From assembly GCA_963978905.1 (NCBI GenBank), contig OZ022259.1, positions 16,900,068-16,964,067 of the forward strand: a stretch of 64,000 nt of DNA. Direction: 5' to 3'. The notes below the pieces were generated by a model, which ran no database searches, had not been told where the DNA came from, and was given only the letters and a program-made list of their open reading frames with translations. Position 1 is the stretch's first letter. Every line of letters starts with the position of its first letter. A program made the position numbers and the translations under genes. The stretch comes from Trichostrongylus colubriformis. Taxonomy: Eukaryota; Nematoda; Chromadorea; Rhabditida; Trichostrongylidae. Shown here one piece after another: positions 21,601-31,200 of this stretch.

Positions 21601-22706
21601 AGGTCCTTTTTAATCGCTTTGGATGTGGCGTCCTCGTATGCTTTTTCAAGTTTATCCACCAAGTGTTGAAGGTTTTCTTGGCTGGACTTGATAATTTTTA
21701 TTCCGCCTGTTATGAGGTTGATTGCGGTACAGTACTCCTCATATTGAGTACTGTCCTCCCCCACCGGCTTGATTTCTTCAGTGTACGGCTGGTACTTTAA
21801 TACCAGCGTCTGCAGTGTATTTGCACTGAATTTGATTGGCTTTCTATGGAAAGTCAGTGACATTGTTGTCTTTTCCGGGCTTTAACGGGTTTTACCGTGA
21901 AGCGGGAAGTGCTGCTTTTATTTCACAGCTTTTTTGAGTCTTTGCTCAGATTGGTATGTCCAGGCCTCTTTGGAGACGGGACTGTATCGGTTTAGCCGAT
22001 GCACCAAAATTTGTGGCGGATTTATTGTATCCAGCCACAGGAAATTTATGTTATTTCCTTTGCAATAGTGGTTCAGTGGTTTTTATATATTTATTTATGA
22101 AACGACAAACGGGTTATTACGACAGGGTGGATGAGAAAGGCGGCTACTCGCCGCACGATCTCAAAGCTTTCTGCCTTTCTCGCTGTTGCGAAGAAAGGCG
22201 GACCCAGGCGAACATGTGGTGTCCACCTGGGTGGCACAATAGAACAAGGGGTCGCGTGGAGTGCGCGACAGGTAATTTTGAGAAGGTTAAAGACAGTTCT
22301 CCTCTTGCCATTTTTGCGTTTAACAAAAAGCGCACCGCTTTGCATAAACATATGCAAGGACAAGGCAGGGGCTACAAGCAAGGTGAAAAACTTAATGGAC
22401 AGTGGACATCATGCAAATAATGGGAAAGGTTGACCTGACTTCATAACACTTACATCACGAAAAGTTGATTCTTATTTCGAAATTTCAATAGAGAAGTGAA
22501 AGAAACAAACCTGCATAATGCAATATATGGCTTGCAAACAATTTACCGATTTACAATGGTGCCCTTTCAATGCAAGAAGCAGATTTCATTATACTCATCA
22601 TGTGCTATCAGACTTTCAGAAAGTACGCTTCTCAATAAAAACCATACGATCTTTTAGTGGTAATGAAGAAAACCATATAATTAAGAAATTAAACATAAAA
22701 AGATGA
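12627..22706 (+). CDS. Possible small secreted-peptide gene, intron disrupted by a BEL element (tentative)
   Basis: Exon 1 (12627-12770, 48 codons) starts MKVPMGFCRG, has a hydrophobic core (NYIIFFLIVFLQLAC) like a signal peptide, and ends GAAAAG followed by the donor GTAA. Exon 2 (22620-22706, 28 codons plus TGA) follows a good TTTCAG acceptor, is in the matching phase, is rich in lysine and arginine, and ends in a KR dibasic pair. Joined, they would give a 76-residue secreted, basic peptide resembling a propeptide or neuropeptide precursor; I recognise no family. A complete BEL retrotransposon fills the intron, and its 5-bp duplication (GGTAA) spans the donor. Without the element the intron would be about 350 nt. 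This may also be chance: short exons and no homology. Confidence 0.3.
12775..13033 (-). repeat. BEL 3' LTR
   Basis: The 259-bp direct repeat is the downstream LTR, because the element is transcribed on the minus strand. It ends in TG/CA and abuts the GGTAA duplication at 12770-12774. The inner flank at 13034-13050 is only weakly purine-rich on the minus strand (GCGCCGGGAG), serving as a candidate polypurine tract. The 200 bases from 13034 to 13233 between LTR and third ORF contain no other feature I can see. Confidence 0.95.
13234..13737 (-). CDS. Third ORF of the BEL element: coiled-coil plus Gag-like zinc-knuckle protein
   Basis: This 167-codon ORF starts at an ATG (13737) and lies between the envelope-like frame and the 3' LTR, same strand as gag-pol. 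Residues about 20-85 are heptad-like and rich in Leu/Glu/Lys (coiled coil). Residues about 90-160 have a cysteine pattern that parallels the element's own Gag zinc region: CIFC, then HPS, then LCGQCLKPAH, C, CGVCRQPHNALLC. In Gag the order is CIFCGQYTHPS, LCWKCFSANH, C, CPQCGQHH, LC. I infer a duplicated or captured Gag nucleic-acid-binding domain. The lysine-rich end (KKRKF) could be a nuclear signal. Role unknown: RNA chaperone, packaging or regulatory accessory protein. Expression would require splicing or reinitiation. Confidence 0.7.
   Translation of the reverse strand: MSNQVLKMAQYEPLLDDELLQTELLKTLDHKSDLIRLKFDEFASAITARIEQFEATIVKLSSIHQSLEELSSFKPALEKLAERTTPRSACIFCTLEENEDCHPSGRCPRFPNTYARTFQVSKMGLCGQCLKPAHDAVCKVMCGVCRQPHNALLCPSKANAFIKKRKF
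13903..15792 (-). CDS. Envelope-like glycoprotein region (phlebovirus Gc/G2 type) of the BEL element
   Basis: The 629-codon frame has a hydrophobic segment near residues 30-55, a second signal-like segment near 88-108, then a cysteine-rich ectodomain with several Asn-X-Ser/Thr sites, and a strong C-terminal membrane stretch (about residues 560-590) with a short tail. The cysteine spacing (for example CASACGGLSCGCLLP) resembles the phlebovirus G2-like envelopes of nematode BEL elements. It overlaps the 3' end of gag-pol by 106 bases (15687-15792) in another frame. The gag-pol tail itself ends with a signal-like segment and glycosylation sites, so the envelope appears split across two frames. 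This may be a frameshift mutation, a programmed shift or splicing. I describe the break only. Confidence 0.75.
   Translation of the reverse strand: MFTPDFCVYAQKFLSKGLLGNPHCWPEGAIISAFLTLYLILGVIVLTTTLICSKVKRRNTAVPRVNESATINESRSIPLLTFNPTPLGKQILITVCCIIASLQKVSACQLGYMRHSVNLICTQRNNCAYEYSEEINFNRLDSNLCIQVNHGNKTVGLIKLHHFPVKLTCSKITRFFTRDSVPNIYHSLRCPQMGSCYDDRCSEFHRNEVIPELSESAIHPGYSTCASACGGLSCGCLLPLPSCSFYRFVHEPKSEAVYEIVDCLEWKPRVTVEIQTTLFNTAKKSRYELEPYAGHTAGDLKMTVISIRKPVSPLMNRRFAIGSNDAIIVPENYRIPEQAAINNFGNCSAHFECICYDSRSITGCRCPVESISDIKSKLIDTLPISTPTAQLHSKDKEIILSSTEAEVILLLQSDALINANEYVIKQPCEIQFGKISGCYDCMEGAQIQISCKTEMSSWITIQCEEQTFSVACGPRNETTAVDLNFNYAVIQKNCHTVCDDKEINIPMEGILVFHETRENNSIFDETDTFVSQPIHWLQSLRIPDIRPLLNIIKKYWKITLISVTMVTIAVAATYVFGPLLVLMLIRTLPVIAIYATKFAIGTLKAIWATCGLVISAIRYVRNYTDQYQN
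15687..21863 (-). CDS. BEL/Pao Gag-Pol polyprotein
   Basis: One open frame of 2058 codons from the ATG at 21863. Landmarks in order (approximate residues): DUF1759-type capsid region (190-290, LPRFYGDEEEFPEYWAVF); Gag zinc knuckles (390-455); retroviral-type protease FFFDTGAQKTIIS (563); reverse transcriptase with LLCDIEAAFTQIR and the catalytic box YVDN (981; many BEL/Pao elements have YVDN or YVDD); RNase H (FCDASE, VTDSK); integrase with HCGREQM...CVTCRKC zinc site (1480) and catalytic DFLGP, SDCGTNF and GGVWERLV (1546-1660); and the DUF5641-type C-terminal domain (about 1810-1845). The last 150 or so residues have a signal-like hydrophobic stretch and N-glycosylation sites, so they are probably envelope N-terminal sequence. 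The enzyme domains appear intact, suggesting competence. Confidence 0.95.
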   Translation of the reverse strand: MSLTFHRKPIKFSANTLQTLVLKYQPYTEEIKPVGEDSTQYEEYCTAINLITGGIKIIKSSQENLQHLVDKLEKAYEDATSKAIKKDLVSEIEEIDQDCQFSEKIANADQIIFVLEARINEYRDKVHKLALKLSIDPQKSHLSATNADSRGKKKDSSQDSLDPELAQWLSDDLTDSSLDREESACRALKSKQLELPRFYGDEEEFPEYWAVFETLVNGNKVLNTVEKMLLLKDSLKGRAEMAIKGIQLIPQNYKWMTEELKRKFGNKPANRAKIVQKLIDMRAANNSAESCVAVYDNIRMLINQMVSAGQDIRVVQDALWTEKILDKFPYNIVKNVLTSIQNRDGVTVEDVMDEIEKEITAKQFVDSRLKNRQKFEEVKEKDFKPRDETKKSPKSCIFCGQYTHPSIYCKTITDVQAKRNIVKERKLCWKCFSANHNSFDCSWSSCPQCGQHHSKSLCISGTGSPQAKDAGRTNRPYGGNRLTQRPPADSRPHKEPWRNQQSDGRHNSNQANIHTSKGETLEVEKCGKEHMQRRKEQIVLMTAAGNIWNHRAHKFEQLLFFFDTGAQKTIISEEIANKFGLPTKKTETCTMSGIGGHIEKFQSKFVNLRISDVYGDEFELQVHTKPVIANGFPSVKLTDSDKEFLRRNEIHLCNPKVRGEHQVPHILVGLDYYYNLVIDNAKTTTPSGLRIAKTVFGPSIHGRGTVNSNCIQEPTIEYGLTAVFDDNEDRILRNLFELEGLGISSAENSLEDKAENYLAKFSKTISYENGYITAPFPLKDNVSELCDNYAIAVRRLSALQYQLANNPEINSWYCKTIANYIKDDVIEEVRECDNGALVKYYMPHSGVWRPEKAKPLRIVFDASSKGRGKLSLNDVIFKGESFINKIHDILISSRVKPIILLCDIEAAFTQIRIADSHKDLCRFLWLNDVTRPATKNNMKEYRFKRLPFGINASPSILNMAIMTYLMAINDELADEIARNLYVDNILLSASTVAEAIAKYKKSKELFAKIGMNLREYVSNNESVNEAIPEEDKGPTGKIKFLGVPYDTESDEFSVGIKFCTKERLAKRDIVSQLNSIYDPLGLAAPLLIKLKHLMREIYGCNLDWKDDIPLDLSRQWAKACHDINNISVSIPRAVQPIANGAQSYSLWTFCDASEIAMATCSYLRSNTMSKISSLVSGKTKLAPKKSKQTIPRLELLAVLMGIRLSTNISNSIPGIIKEANIVTDSKVALAWIKTARKLPIFVSNQRDRITKLVNQFRLKEITVNFYYVPTAENPADAGTRGLSGTNMSSHSWIRGPKWLAQSQNEWPLSSINGIADETIEEVAAETSLANVEIEENSASKESIRVMDLSRFSRLSKAIRTMARVGKGLKKWIMKTNTNRNTTIRAIIIDQFDVADQINANDTAAAERIIILQEQSACDTKDLQKRHPQKKLQIDNFGVIWYLSRLQNACVPEDTKSPIYIPCKSDLAKLIVTNIHNKNAHCGREQMLTMLRQRFWIPRPSTFKNQIKHCVTCRKCHGLPFRSPEMPPLPKDRVIEARTFERVGCDFLGPIESSTLEKMYVCLYTCLTTRAVHLEVVENLSAGAFLNSFIRFISRRGVPKYVRSDCGTNFRLGQKVIEKLFENDENNESSIMSYCATEGIHWIFNPPNAPWMGGVWERLVGSVKRALQKTVGRKRMTFIQLCTVMTRIEAILNTRPITKVHTTDLGIIPLRPIDFLCGNIKFSVPDAQTAGEVVDPDYDPELPQTTAQVKEALESSENMASKFWEKWNLDYLTALRDTQTNKRKQRRGVTRSFPQLGEIVLIEQEMIPRGNWVYGKVEEVILSHDGQVRTVKVRMPNQKVLQKPVCKLYPMEIRSFPDRVDQTPEEGNNEEPQNVPIRTIPKRKAKTLAYKVIREFEEGLESSDETDSSTSLNYNHIEYKTRTPCRRPTYSNTVLAMMLVIACAIQPALTYTYSGGRIKCHQGIVRIAPPKSQSLFEVCLENACKEYANRTEDVLVYLPVSPLNKNTTVTLKSFASDKMLTKSVQCSPRISVFMLRNSSPKGYWEIHIAGQKAPLYQPS
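22012..22270 (-). repeat. BEL 5' LTR
   Basis: The upstream LTR for minus-strand transcription, identical by eye to 12775-13033. Minus-strand sequence just inside it carries the tRNA-Gly-like primer site. The palindrome ATCGG-TTTAG-CCGAT lies at 21986-22000, overlapping the primer-site side. The target duplication GGTAA follows at 22271-22275. The 5' leader between the LTR and the gag ATG is about 150 bases. Confidence 0.95.
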
Positions 22707-25278
22707 AGGAGCTCCTCCTTTGATAAATATCTCTTATGCACGTTTGGTTAGTTCTCCACATTGTAAATGACCCAGCCAAGTACGCCGAAGTCGGCCGCGT
22801 CGCCGCGCAATTGGCCGCGCAAATGTCGCGCGTCATACCGGACGAGCCAAAGGCGATCGCGATTAAACCCAAGGTGCGGCAGCGCGAGCGGTCGCGTGCG
22901 CATCGTTGCTGGGGCGCGCTTAGCGGCGTCGTTCTGAGTGTGGGAGACTCGTAGGGTGCTTTCTTTGTATCTGATAACTCGTTATGATCTGCATTACTCG
23001 AGAATCACATGTCGTATCGATTGTTGAAACAATCCTCCTCTCACAACGAATTGACATCACATATCCGACCATTTTCCCTTTACACTTGCATAACGCATAA
23101 ATATAGCAAACTACATGAGAAAGGGAGAGTGCGAGCAGATCAAGGCAGATCTGTGCAGCTATGATGGAATCCTAACGGCGCCACTCGGGGCAAATAAAGT
23201 CGGGAAGGGGGAGGGGGGAGCCGCAACTCTGCGTTGACGTCGAAGCTCCTTTCCCTCCCTAGGGTTAGGCTAAAATTGATATCCCCTCCTCCCACATAAA
23301 AAAGCATCTGTCAAAGCATAGGTCTCATCTGCTTCAGCCTGAGCCTGGAGAGGGAAGGAAGCTTTGACGTAGGCGAGAATATGGCATCCCCCCGACTTTA
23401 TTTGAGCCCGCCACTCCATTTCTTAGCAGATTCCCTGCATCTATGATGAAATCTCTATTGCGCCACTCCATCCCGCACTTTTCAAATCATCTGGCGCGCC
23501 CCAGCAACGATGCGCACGCGACCGCCCGCGCTGCCGCACCTTGGGTTTAACCGACACCGCCAAAGGCCCGTCTCCCGCCCGCCTGTACCCGGCTGGTGAT
23601 GCACAGAGGCGCCAAATAGGAGGAGTTTGTTTCCGGATTTCTATTTCTCGGGTTTTCGCCGTATTATTTCGTTCCCTACTGTTACACTGCTGAGCACCCC
23701 TACATTCATTTCCGCAATCTGCCATATTAACTACTTGGTGTCTGAAAGATCGCTCAACCAGCATTTGACCCTACCTTTACGGCCCACTTATTCAGTTGAA
23801 AGGCGTCCAGTAACACTAACTTGCACGGCGCAATCCAGGATTTGTGCAGGGTATCTCTTTACCGTGTCTTTGCATCTGATCTATCAGCAGGAAGTCGCTG
23901 CTCGTTCACCGCACAAAAGACTAGAAGTGCGGTCATCGGCACCTCCTATCATCTCTGCCTGACCACTCAAAACCTTCACACATCTAGCGGATAACAAGAA
24001 ATCACCAAAAATGAGATTAAAATATTAAAAATATCGCAGAAGATGAGTAGTGGAGGCGTAACAGACACAACACATCGACGAAAAAAAAACTTCTGTTCGA
24101 GTGGCTTCCTCAGAAATAACTTCCTTTTTTCAGAGATATTGTATAGTTGAAGCAGTACTCAGAAAGCGGCAACCTAGCAGACCCTGCACAAGAAATTTGA
24201 GCTCATGAGGTTGTTCAATGGATGTTATGACATTCAAAGAGGAACACTTCGAAATTATAAAATTTTTCTCGATTGAATTTTCATATAGGGAACTAGAGAA
24301 CTACGCAACCATTTAGAAAATGGAGGGGTCAATAGACTGGTCTAAGATAGTTATTAGAAAACAGTTCACAGTACTCTAAAAGGATCGAGTTTTAGGAAAA
24401 CCACAGCTATTCGAAAATGCTCAATTTAGTTTCGGGAAGATACCGCGACCCATCGTGGTGACCGCGTCGCTACTGCAATAGAATCGAAGCGATCGCAGTG
24501 GAGCGCATTACATGGCTTTTATTTAGTTTCTGACTTTTCTACCCTTGTTTTTTCCAACTTTTATCCCTGCCGCATAACTTGCATAACTTTAAAGATTTCT
24601 CTTTTGTCATCAGAGGACGAGCACATCACCAATGCTCGACGACGCTTCCGCTTCAGAATATAAATATTGAATTTTGTTAAGTTCATGTTTCTCTCGGACG
24701 CTTTTGTTTTGGAATTTGAGTAGTGAGTTATGTAAGAATCTCACTCCTCTTGTTTAGTGACAAGTTTGGCCTCAGTGTTTTTTTTTGTGAGATAGTTCTT
24801 GCTTTCCTTGATGGATCGCATTGGCGGGGTGGAAACCACAGAAATAGCAGAACCTCATGAAGGAGGAGGGGTGGGGGTGGGGGGTGGGTCGTACGAAGGC
24901 TCCCTTTTGCGGGATCGTACTCGAAAATTTTCCTCGACGCACTCTTGACCATGCCCATGAGCAATCACCACACCAATCAGTTCCCATTCGTCTAAATGAA
25001 CTCACCGCTTCGGATTTTCGCTGTTTGGATCTCACATTTTACCTCTGAGTGGTCAATTCTTGCATTGATCCATTCGGACTATTGCTTATATATCTGAACA
25101 ATGTTTATACTGAACAATTTGAAAAGGAAAGACATGAATATATGTGCAAAGTTAAATCTAACAGCATCCATAACGTACGTAGAATTCGAATTATGAAACC
25201 TCGAAAATAAAACAAAACTACTAATTGATGACGTATACATTTCACATGATTTTTTCACTAACAACAAAGTAGACTAAT
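22707..25278. other. Repeat-rich interval without recognised gene; inverted repeat pair at about 22.85 and 23.55 kb
   Basis: A GC-rich block at about 22852-22922 (AAACCCAAGGTGCGGCAGCG, then TTGCTGGGGCGCGC) recurs in inverse orientation at about 23490-23565, about 80 bp with few differences, giving a large potential stem. Words such as CTGTTACACTGCTGAGCACC near 23.68 kb recur near 48.34 kb. Purine/pyrimidine-rich stretches occur at 23.2 and 24.86 kb. None of the short open frames shows a family motif. Confidence 0.45.
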
Positions 25279-28200
25279 TTAAGAATTTACAACTGTAAGG
25301 GCTGGAGTACGCCCGTCACATTGTTTCTGTGTTGCTGTTTGAGCAGCTTCATCGGAGTTATTAAAATGGGTCCACGACCCGACATGACACACAAAACACT
25401 TTAATCGAGCTCCACGAAGGCACTGCTTATGTGCTCGTGCTCGACATTTTGAACTGTTGGAGCAGCAAAGCCACGTTACCCGCTCTTCACAGCTATCAGA
25501 TGGCTTGGCTTTTCCACACATCAGACACAATTGCTCGGTTCGCAAACGACTTCCTTCTAATTTGGGAACTGCTCCTGATGGGATGCCCTTGCGAATCATT
25601 TCAGAGATCTGAGAGATTTTGCTGCTTGATGGACGCAACGGCTTGAACGGTGGCATCCTTTGGACGAGTTGTTTTCGTTTGATCTCCGCATAAATCTGAG
25701 ATTGATGATCGTTGGACGGTTAATGCATGAAAAACGCTTAGTAACAGAAAAGAAATACCACAGGCTCAACAGTGCCGACACTAATTTCAAAGGCACATTC
25801 TAGAGTCACTTGGACTTCCCTCTCTCCCCATGGACATTTACTTTAGTCACCATGCTAGCTACATTTTTGAAGAAGCACAAAGATGAGTCACAGTATTACT
25901 GCAAGTGAGGTTGAGGTTAGCTCGGGTTCACCATCGGGTGTGCAACAGGATGCTGGTCCTGGCACACCCGGTAGATGAGTCGAGCTGGGTCAGGTTACAA
26001 GAGGAAGCGGAGACCATCTAACCCATCGGGGCAAACAAGCACTTGTCGCATGCGGCGACACAAATAGCGGGACGGGTGACCGGATTCGAGTGTTTTGTCG
26101 CACATCCCTTCAGATCGCACGGTTTCTCCACCCACGTCACGAAGTGGTTGCTAGCAGCGTTGGTAAAGACATGGAACTGGTGCATGGGATGATGCGATGA
26201 GTTGAGGCAGAAATTCCAAGAGTAATGGCAATGTTAGGGAAAACATTGAGATACCATTAGATTTTCATGATTAATCAAGCGCATACACGTCCAAAGGCTC
26301 ATTTTTCGCTGTATTTTTCCCGCTCATCACACAACGGGCCAACTCACAGAAGAAGATCATGGACTGTGCCTTCAAAATACACGAAAAAAAAGCATAAGAA
26401 CAGGACATGATGAGTTTGCTGGAGCAGTATCTCAAACAGATATCACATGCACTTTTCCAAAAAAGTAGCAAGTGAGCTAAACCAAACATGCACTTACTGG
26501 TTTATTATCAGAATCCACGACACGTTCGACGATTTTTTGTAGTTTTGTGGAAACGCTTTGACTTCCACTTTGTTCTTCGTCTGTCGAAGTTGATCCAAGC
26601 GTCTGGTTTTCACTTGAAGTGCTTGCGCTTGGCTGTAAAGAGAGACTTTGAACCAAAATTATCACATCTCTCTGGTCACTCTTCGGAATTTTTGAGATCT
26701 TAACATCGAATTAAATTGCACAGCCATGTTACTACTACACACATAGAGCGTGGCGGCGAATTGTCCCTCTTCTTGGTTAGCCTTCGAGAAAACCCTACAG
26801 AGCGCGGCAAGCCTGGCCAATGTGAATGAATAATCCAGAAGAGGTTGTTATGGGTTTCGATTGCTTGCGGTGCCACTCCATGGCGTTGCAGTCGAGGAAT
26901 TGTACTGTGGGCAATGGGGTGTGTACCCTTATGTCAGGATTTTCGCACCGCCGCGTGTCGCAAGCGAAGCAATGCGGACGAGCTAAAGGCGTCATGTTGG
27001 TGGGTATCGAAGCGATTATATGTCTACTGCGTATCGCGCCTCTAACATTAGCGCGTAATCGTTCCAAGACCCAAGTGCCGCGACGCGCATAGCTCGCACA
27101 CACTACATCGCCCGCCGTTCGTAGATGTGCGAAAATCCTGACATAAGGGTACTCACCCTGGGCAATGCATATAGCTCCCACTGGCATGCCAGTGCTGCCT
27201 TTCGAAGTCACTGCAGCTACACTGTCACTGCAGTGTAGCTGCAGGGACTTCGAGAATACTGCAATGCGAAGAGAATGGCCGTTACCACAACACATGCAAC
27301 AAGTAACAAATAACGTTGCGGTTATTGACAGCATTCATAATTAATAACTGATGGCCAGCGTTGCGACTTCGTGCTGCATCTACGTTTCGCGCAAAACAAT
27401 CATAAAAGAATGCACACTTGCTACGAAGCATGCATGCGGTCTCGGGAACCTCTAAATTTCTTTCATCACTGAAATTTAGAGGAACCACGCTTCCTCAAAA
27501 TTTCTTTCATCACTGATATTTTACATGACGAAGAGAGATTACACAATAGTAAGTTAACTCACAACACCACCAGCATGGAACACTTCAGACTTTACAATCT
27601 TCGAAGCCTTTATTGGTGGACCTTCGTCTGGCTCGAAGTCGTTCCTCGTTTCATGATCCTGACATGATGACAAAGGAAGCTGAGCTGTTGCAGAATTATT
27701 CTGAAAGCGTATCTTAAAAAAAAAAGACGGCTTTAAGAGTGTTGGATAACTCACCGAAGTGTTCGACCTGACGACCACTTTTTTCAGCATCCATTTAGAA
27801 CCTCTTTTGACGAAAACGCGCTTAAGAACCTGTCCAGGTTTCTTCACTTTTGCAATAGGTCGCTTAGGTATGGACGGTTCTTCACGAAATTTCTAGAAGC
27901 ATGGCATTAAGACATCATAAAACGTTTTGTTAGCGATTGGAAGCTATTGAATGCTCAGAAATTCACAAAATTCACATAAGTCCAAAATGTACTTACTGAT
28001 GAAGAGCTACTTACCGACAGACATGGTCTCCCTCCTTTATCGTGATGCTCCCTCTTAATCGTTCTACCAGCATAATCATGCTCAGCCACACCAACTTCAT
28101 CTACTTGAGGCTGGAAATGGTGTTTTTATCGAAGGAATGCATTGCATCGAAACAAAAAAGAAACACGCATTATGATAAAAGTGATGAACATATCCGAGCG

Positions 28201-31200
28201 GGAAACGGAAGATAACTGAATACCGTGAACTGGCACCAAAAACTACAAATTCCTACAAGGTACAGAATTCTCCCCGGCGATTATGTGGGTGCGACAATTT
28301 GTGCTCAAATATGTGGCGCAGTATATGGCGAATTTTGCGGTGATGTCACACTCGTAGCATCTCAGCAAAGTCAGATAGAATTCGTCTGTGAAACCACGCC
28401 AACAAGTAATCTCGTCATGCGCTACATACAACCGCCACACATCACAGATCCGCGTGGCGCCGATGGCTACTCGATGCAGCACCTTACCTGGAAATACTCG
28501 ACTAGGCCTAAGGGAGCACGAAATTTCGTAGAGCCTTGTCAGGTTTCTCTGAGCAAGCTTTCTTATAGAATGTGCTACATGCCGTAAGGGTCTCTATTTA
28601 TCTATTTCCACTTCTGAACACCCGAATTATCGCTGTCACTTCTTTGAATGCCCGGAATCTTGTCATTTGAAACGCTTGTACTATTACTTGGAAGTTTCAG
28701 CACAACCTGAAAGCTTATACAGGGGTTGCCAAAAAAGTAATTTTCTCTCTCCACTTTCAACCCTACTTGTCGCGGAACGCGGCTGTCCCTGTGGGCGCAC
28801 CGCGCGCCAGGCCCCGCCCCCAGTCCGTGGCTCTATAAAAGGGTCGTCACTGTCAGTCGGTGCTTAGACACTTTCCCTCCAAGGCTGCTAGGATGCCATG
28901 CCGGACTGTTGAGGGTGAGAGATTGTCTCTCACGCTCTGCAGGCCGTCAAGGGCGCGGTGCGGTCGGGCGGACCGCGGCCGGCGTGGTTGAGCGCTGGCA
29001 TGCCCACGTCCATTACACCCGAGGACGTGGACGGCTGTAGGCGGGGTAGATAGCGTGCAGGGTGCAGGAAGTTACCGCAGTTACCGCTAGTATCCAATAG
29101 TTGACCCTTGGGAAGATGAAGCACGCTCTGACCTAAGATCAGGCAGGATGATAAGAGTAGGGCGACTATTGTGAACCAGCTGGCGGGCGCACACTACTGC
29201 GCGCGATTCATGGCGGTTGAATGGGTTTGATCGGCACGACAACAGTTGTGTATGGAGTTGAGTGGAAATTTCTTTTCCTCTGCCTTCAGCGCAGCTATTT
29301 ATTTGGATAAAAGCAGAGGGATGGCGCGATAAAAAAAGCATTTTATACTTCAGTCGCTTGCATCGAACCCATTTTGCATGTCATCGACACGAATCGCGCG
29401 AAGTACTGTGCGCGAGCCAACTTGTTAAGGTCATCATTAAGAAATTGGATAGTTTAGACACTGATAGTTTTGTATTTGATTGCATCGACTGGTAACAATT
29501 TGCTCACTTGCTGAGCATCTAATTCCTACACATTGATGGCAGATCCATATCCCGATTATCGATGTTTATACTTTTTGTAGAAATGCTTCATTACTTGGGA
29601 TTTTACATAGTCTAGCGGTCGATACCCAGTGTTGCTGCCAGTAGCGAATTAGAAAATGATTCTGAGTGAAACGCTTGCTTTGCTATCAGAAATATAGATT
29701 GTATCTTGATTATCAAAGTAAATCGCAGTATCAAGAGAAATGCACCATTTTTTTGGAACGCTAGGCAATTCAGCGGTCGATACATCGGCCATTGATATCA
29801 GAACACAAACAAAATATGTTCACCTAATGACAGTGAGCATCAGATGCTTTTGCTGAAGCGGTCGTTTTGTAGTATCAAGCGATGTAAAGAATCATCCCAT
29901 CCAATTCCTAACGGCTCTTATCAGCCACCGTAAGCGGTTATCACTGAGGCCCCTGTACCCAACAGTACCATTGAGGTCCCCGCACCCTACAATATCTGCG
30001 AATGTGAACATCTCACAGTTAGCTGACAAAGCATACCGGCCTCGGTGACATTTTCCTTCTCACGCTCCTCATCGAATCTTATCAACCATTATCAGTTTGG
30101 ATCACCCACTACTAATGTCCCCGTCCCACTCTGCTTAACACCCGTGAGTGTCAGCGCTCTTGGATCAACGCGAAAGGCGAAACGAATCTGACGACACTCG
30201 CCTTCTCATGCTCCTCATCGAATCTTATCAACAGTTATCAATGCGGGTCACCAACCATCAATGTCCCCGTCCTACCCCGCAACACACCTGCGAGTATGAA
30301 CGCTCCGGGACCAATGCAAAAAGCGAAACGGATTTGACGACTCTAACCTTTTTACGCTCCTTATCAAATCTTATCAACAGTTATCATTGCGGGTCACCCA
30401 CCATTGATGTCCCCGTCTTACCCCGCACAACACCTGCGAGTCTGAACTCTCCGGGACCAATGCGAAAAGGGAAACGGATTTGACGACTCTAGCCTTTTTA
30501 CGCTACTTATCGAATCTTATCAAGCGATATCAATGTGGGTCACCCACCATTAATGTCCCCGTCCCACCCCGCACAACATCTATGAGTATGAATGCTCCGG
30601 GGCCAATGCGAAAGGCGAAACGGATTTAATGACATTTGCCTTTCGAGGCTTCTTATCAGCCCTTATCAGCTGCTATCACTTTCGGTCCACCACCGCTGGG
30701 GTTCCCTTGGTACCCCCTATATAACTTGTAAGATTCAGCGTCCCACCTTTGCTGCGGCGCGAGATATGAATTTCGTGACAGACGGACAAACACACACACA
30801 GACACACACACACACACACACAGACATACTAAGCGAATTATATATAGTAGGATAGTATGTACATAATAAATATGGGTGCTGTAAATATTGTACTCGCTGT
30901 CGTTCTAGGGGTAGCATATAGGTAGAAGTATAGGAGCTAATGCATCCGGGAAGCGGCGACCATACTGTGGGGAAAGCAGTATGGTTCCTGGGGAAGCCCA
31001 CGCGGACAGTGACAACTCGCAGGCCCAGCAGCCGGGTGGAGCGGGGTCCGAAGACCCGTAACCACGATGCTCTTGCGCTAGCGGTTAGGAGAGCAACCTT
31101 AGTCGAACTTCAGCGAATTCTTACGATATTTCCATCCCCAAATTCAAGATCACATCTCATACGATCACTGAACTCCGTGAGAGCCTTCGCACAAACAGGA

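Larger units (their letters stand above)
12770..22275 (-). mobile_element. Complete BEL/Pao LTR retrotransposon with envelope-like region
   Basis: Two 259-bp LTRs (12775-13033 and 22012-22270), identical by eye, start TGTCGCGC and end CCGCCACA on the minus strand. The 5-bp duplication GGTAA is at 12770-12774 and 22271-22275. Inside the 5' LTR (right side) is a primer-binding site near 21999-22008 whose TGGTGCATCGGC matches the 3' end of glycine tRNA. Gene order on the minus strand is gag-pol (21863-15687), envelope-like frame (15792-13903) and a third zinc-knuckle ORF (13737-13234). Identical LTRs and a long open pol argue for recent insertion. Phlebovirus-type envelopes are known in nematode BEL elements (Tas/Cer type), so this is an endogenous-retrovirus-like element. 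Confidence 0.93.
29176..30852 (-). mobile_element. Non-autonomous Helitron-like element (minus strand) with 145-bp tandem array
   Basis: On the minus strand the element starts TCCTACTATATATAATTCGC right after an A (5' end at 30852) and ends CGCCAGCTGG right before a T (29176). The hairpin word GCGCAGTAGTGTGCGC precedes the terminal CTGG by about 10 bases. The head contains a (GT)n microsatellite and CCGTCTGTCACGAAATT, as in the copy at 10.6 kb. Its body is a different tandem array: about six units of roughly 145 bp (30.73 back to 29.92 kb; words CTTATCAACAGTTATCA, CACCCACCAT, TGTCCCCGTC). Ends are thus shared while internal satellites differ. A second hairpin-like end in the other orientation at 29.39-29.43 kb suggests nesting. 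Confidence 0.62.

Noticed and set aside
16386..21800. Many plus-strand frames within the BEL element
   Set aside because: They are antisense shadows of the gag-pol frame with no splice or start context of their own.
27202..27253. microRNA precursor
   Set aside because: The six-base loop and near-perfect short stem lack the length and lower stem expected of a nematode precursor, and it adjoins foldback DNA.
29920..30735. CRISPR-like array of spaced repeats
   Set aside because: Units are contiguous, about 145 bp and diverged, with no short identical repeats separated by unique spacers; the genome is eukaryotic.
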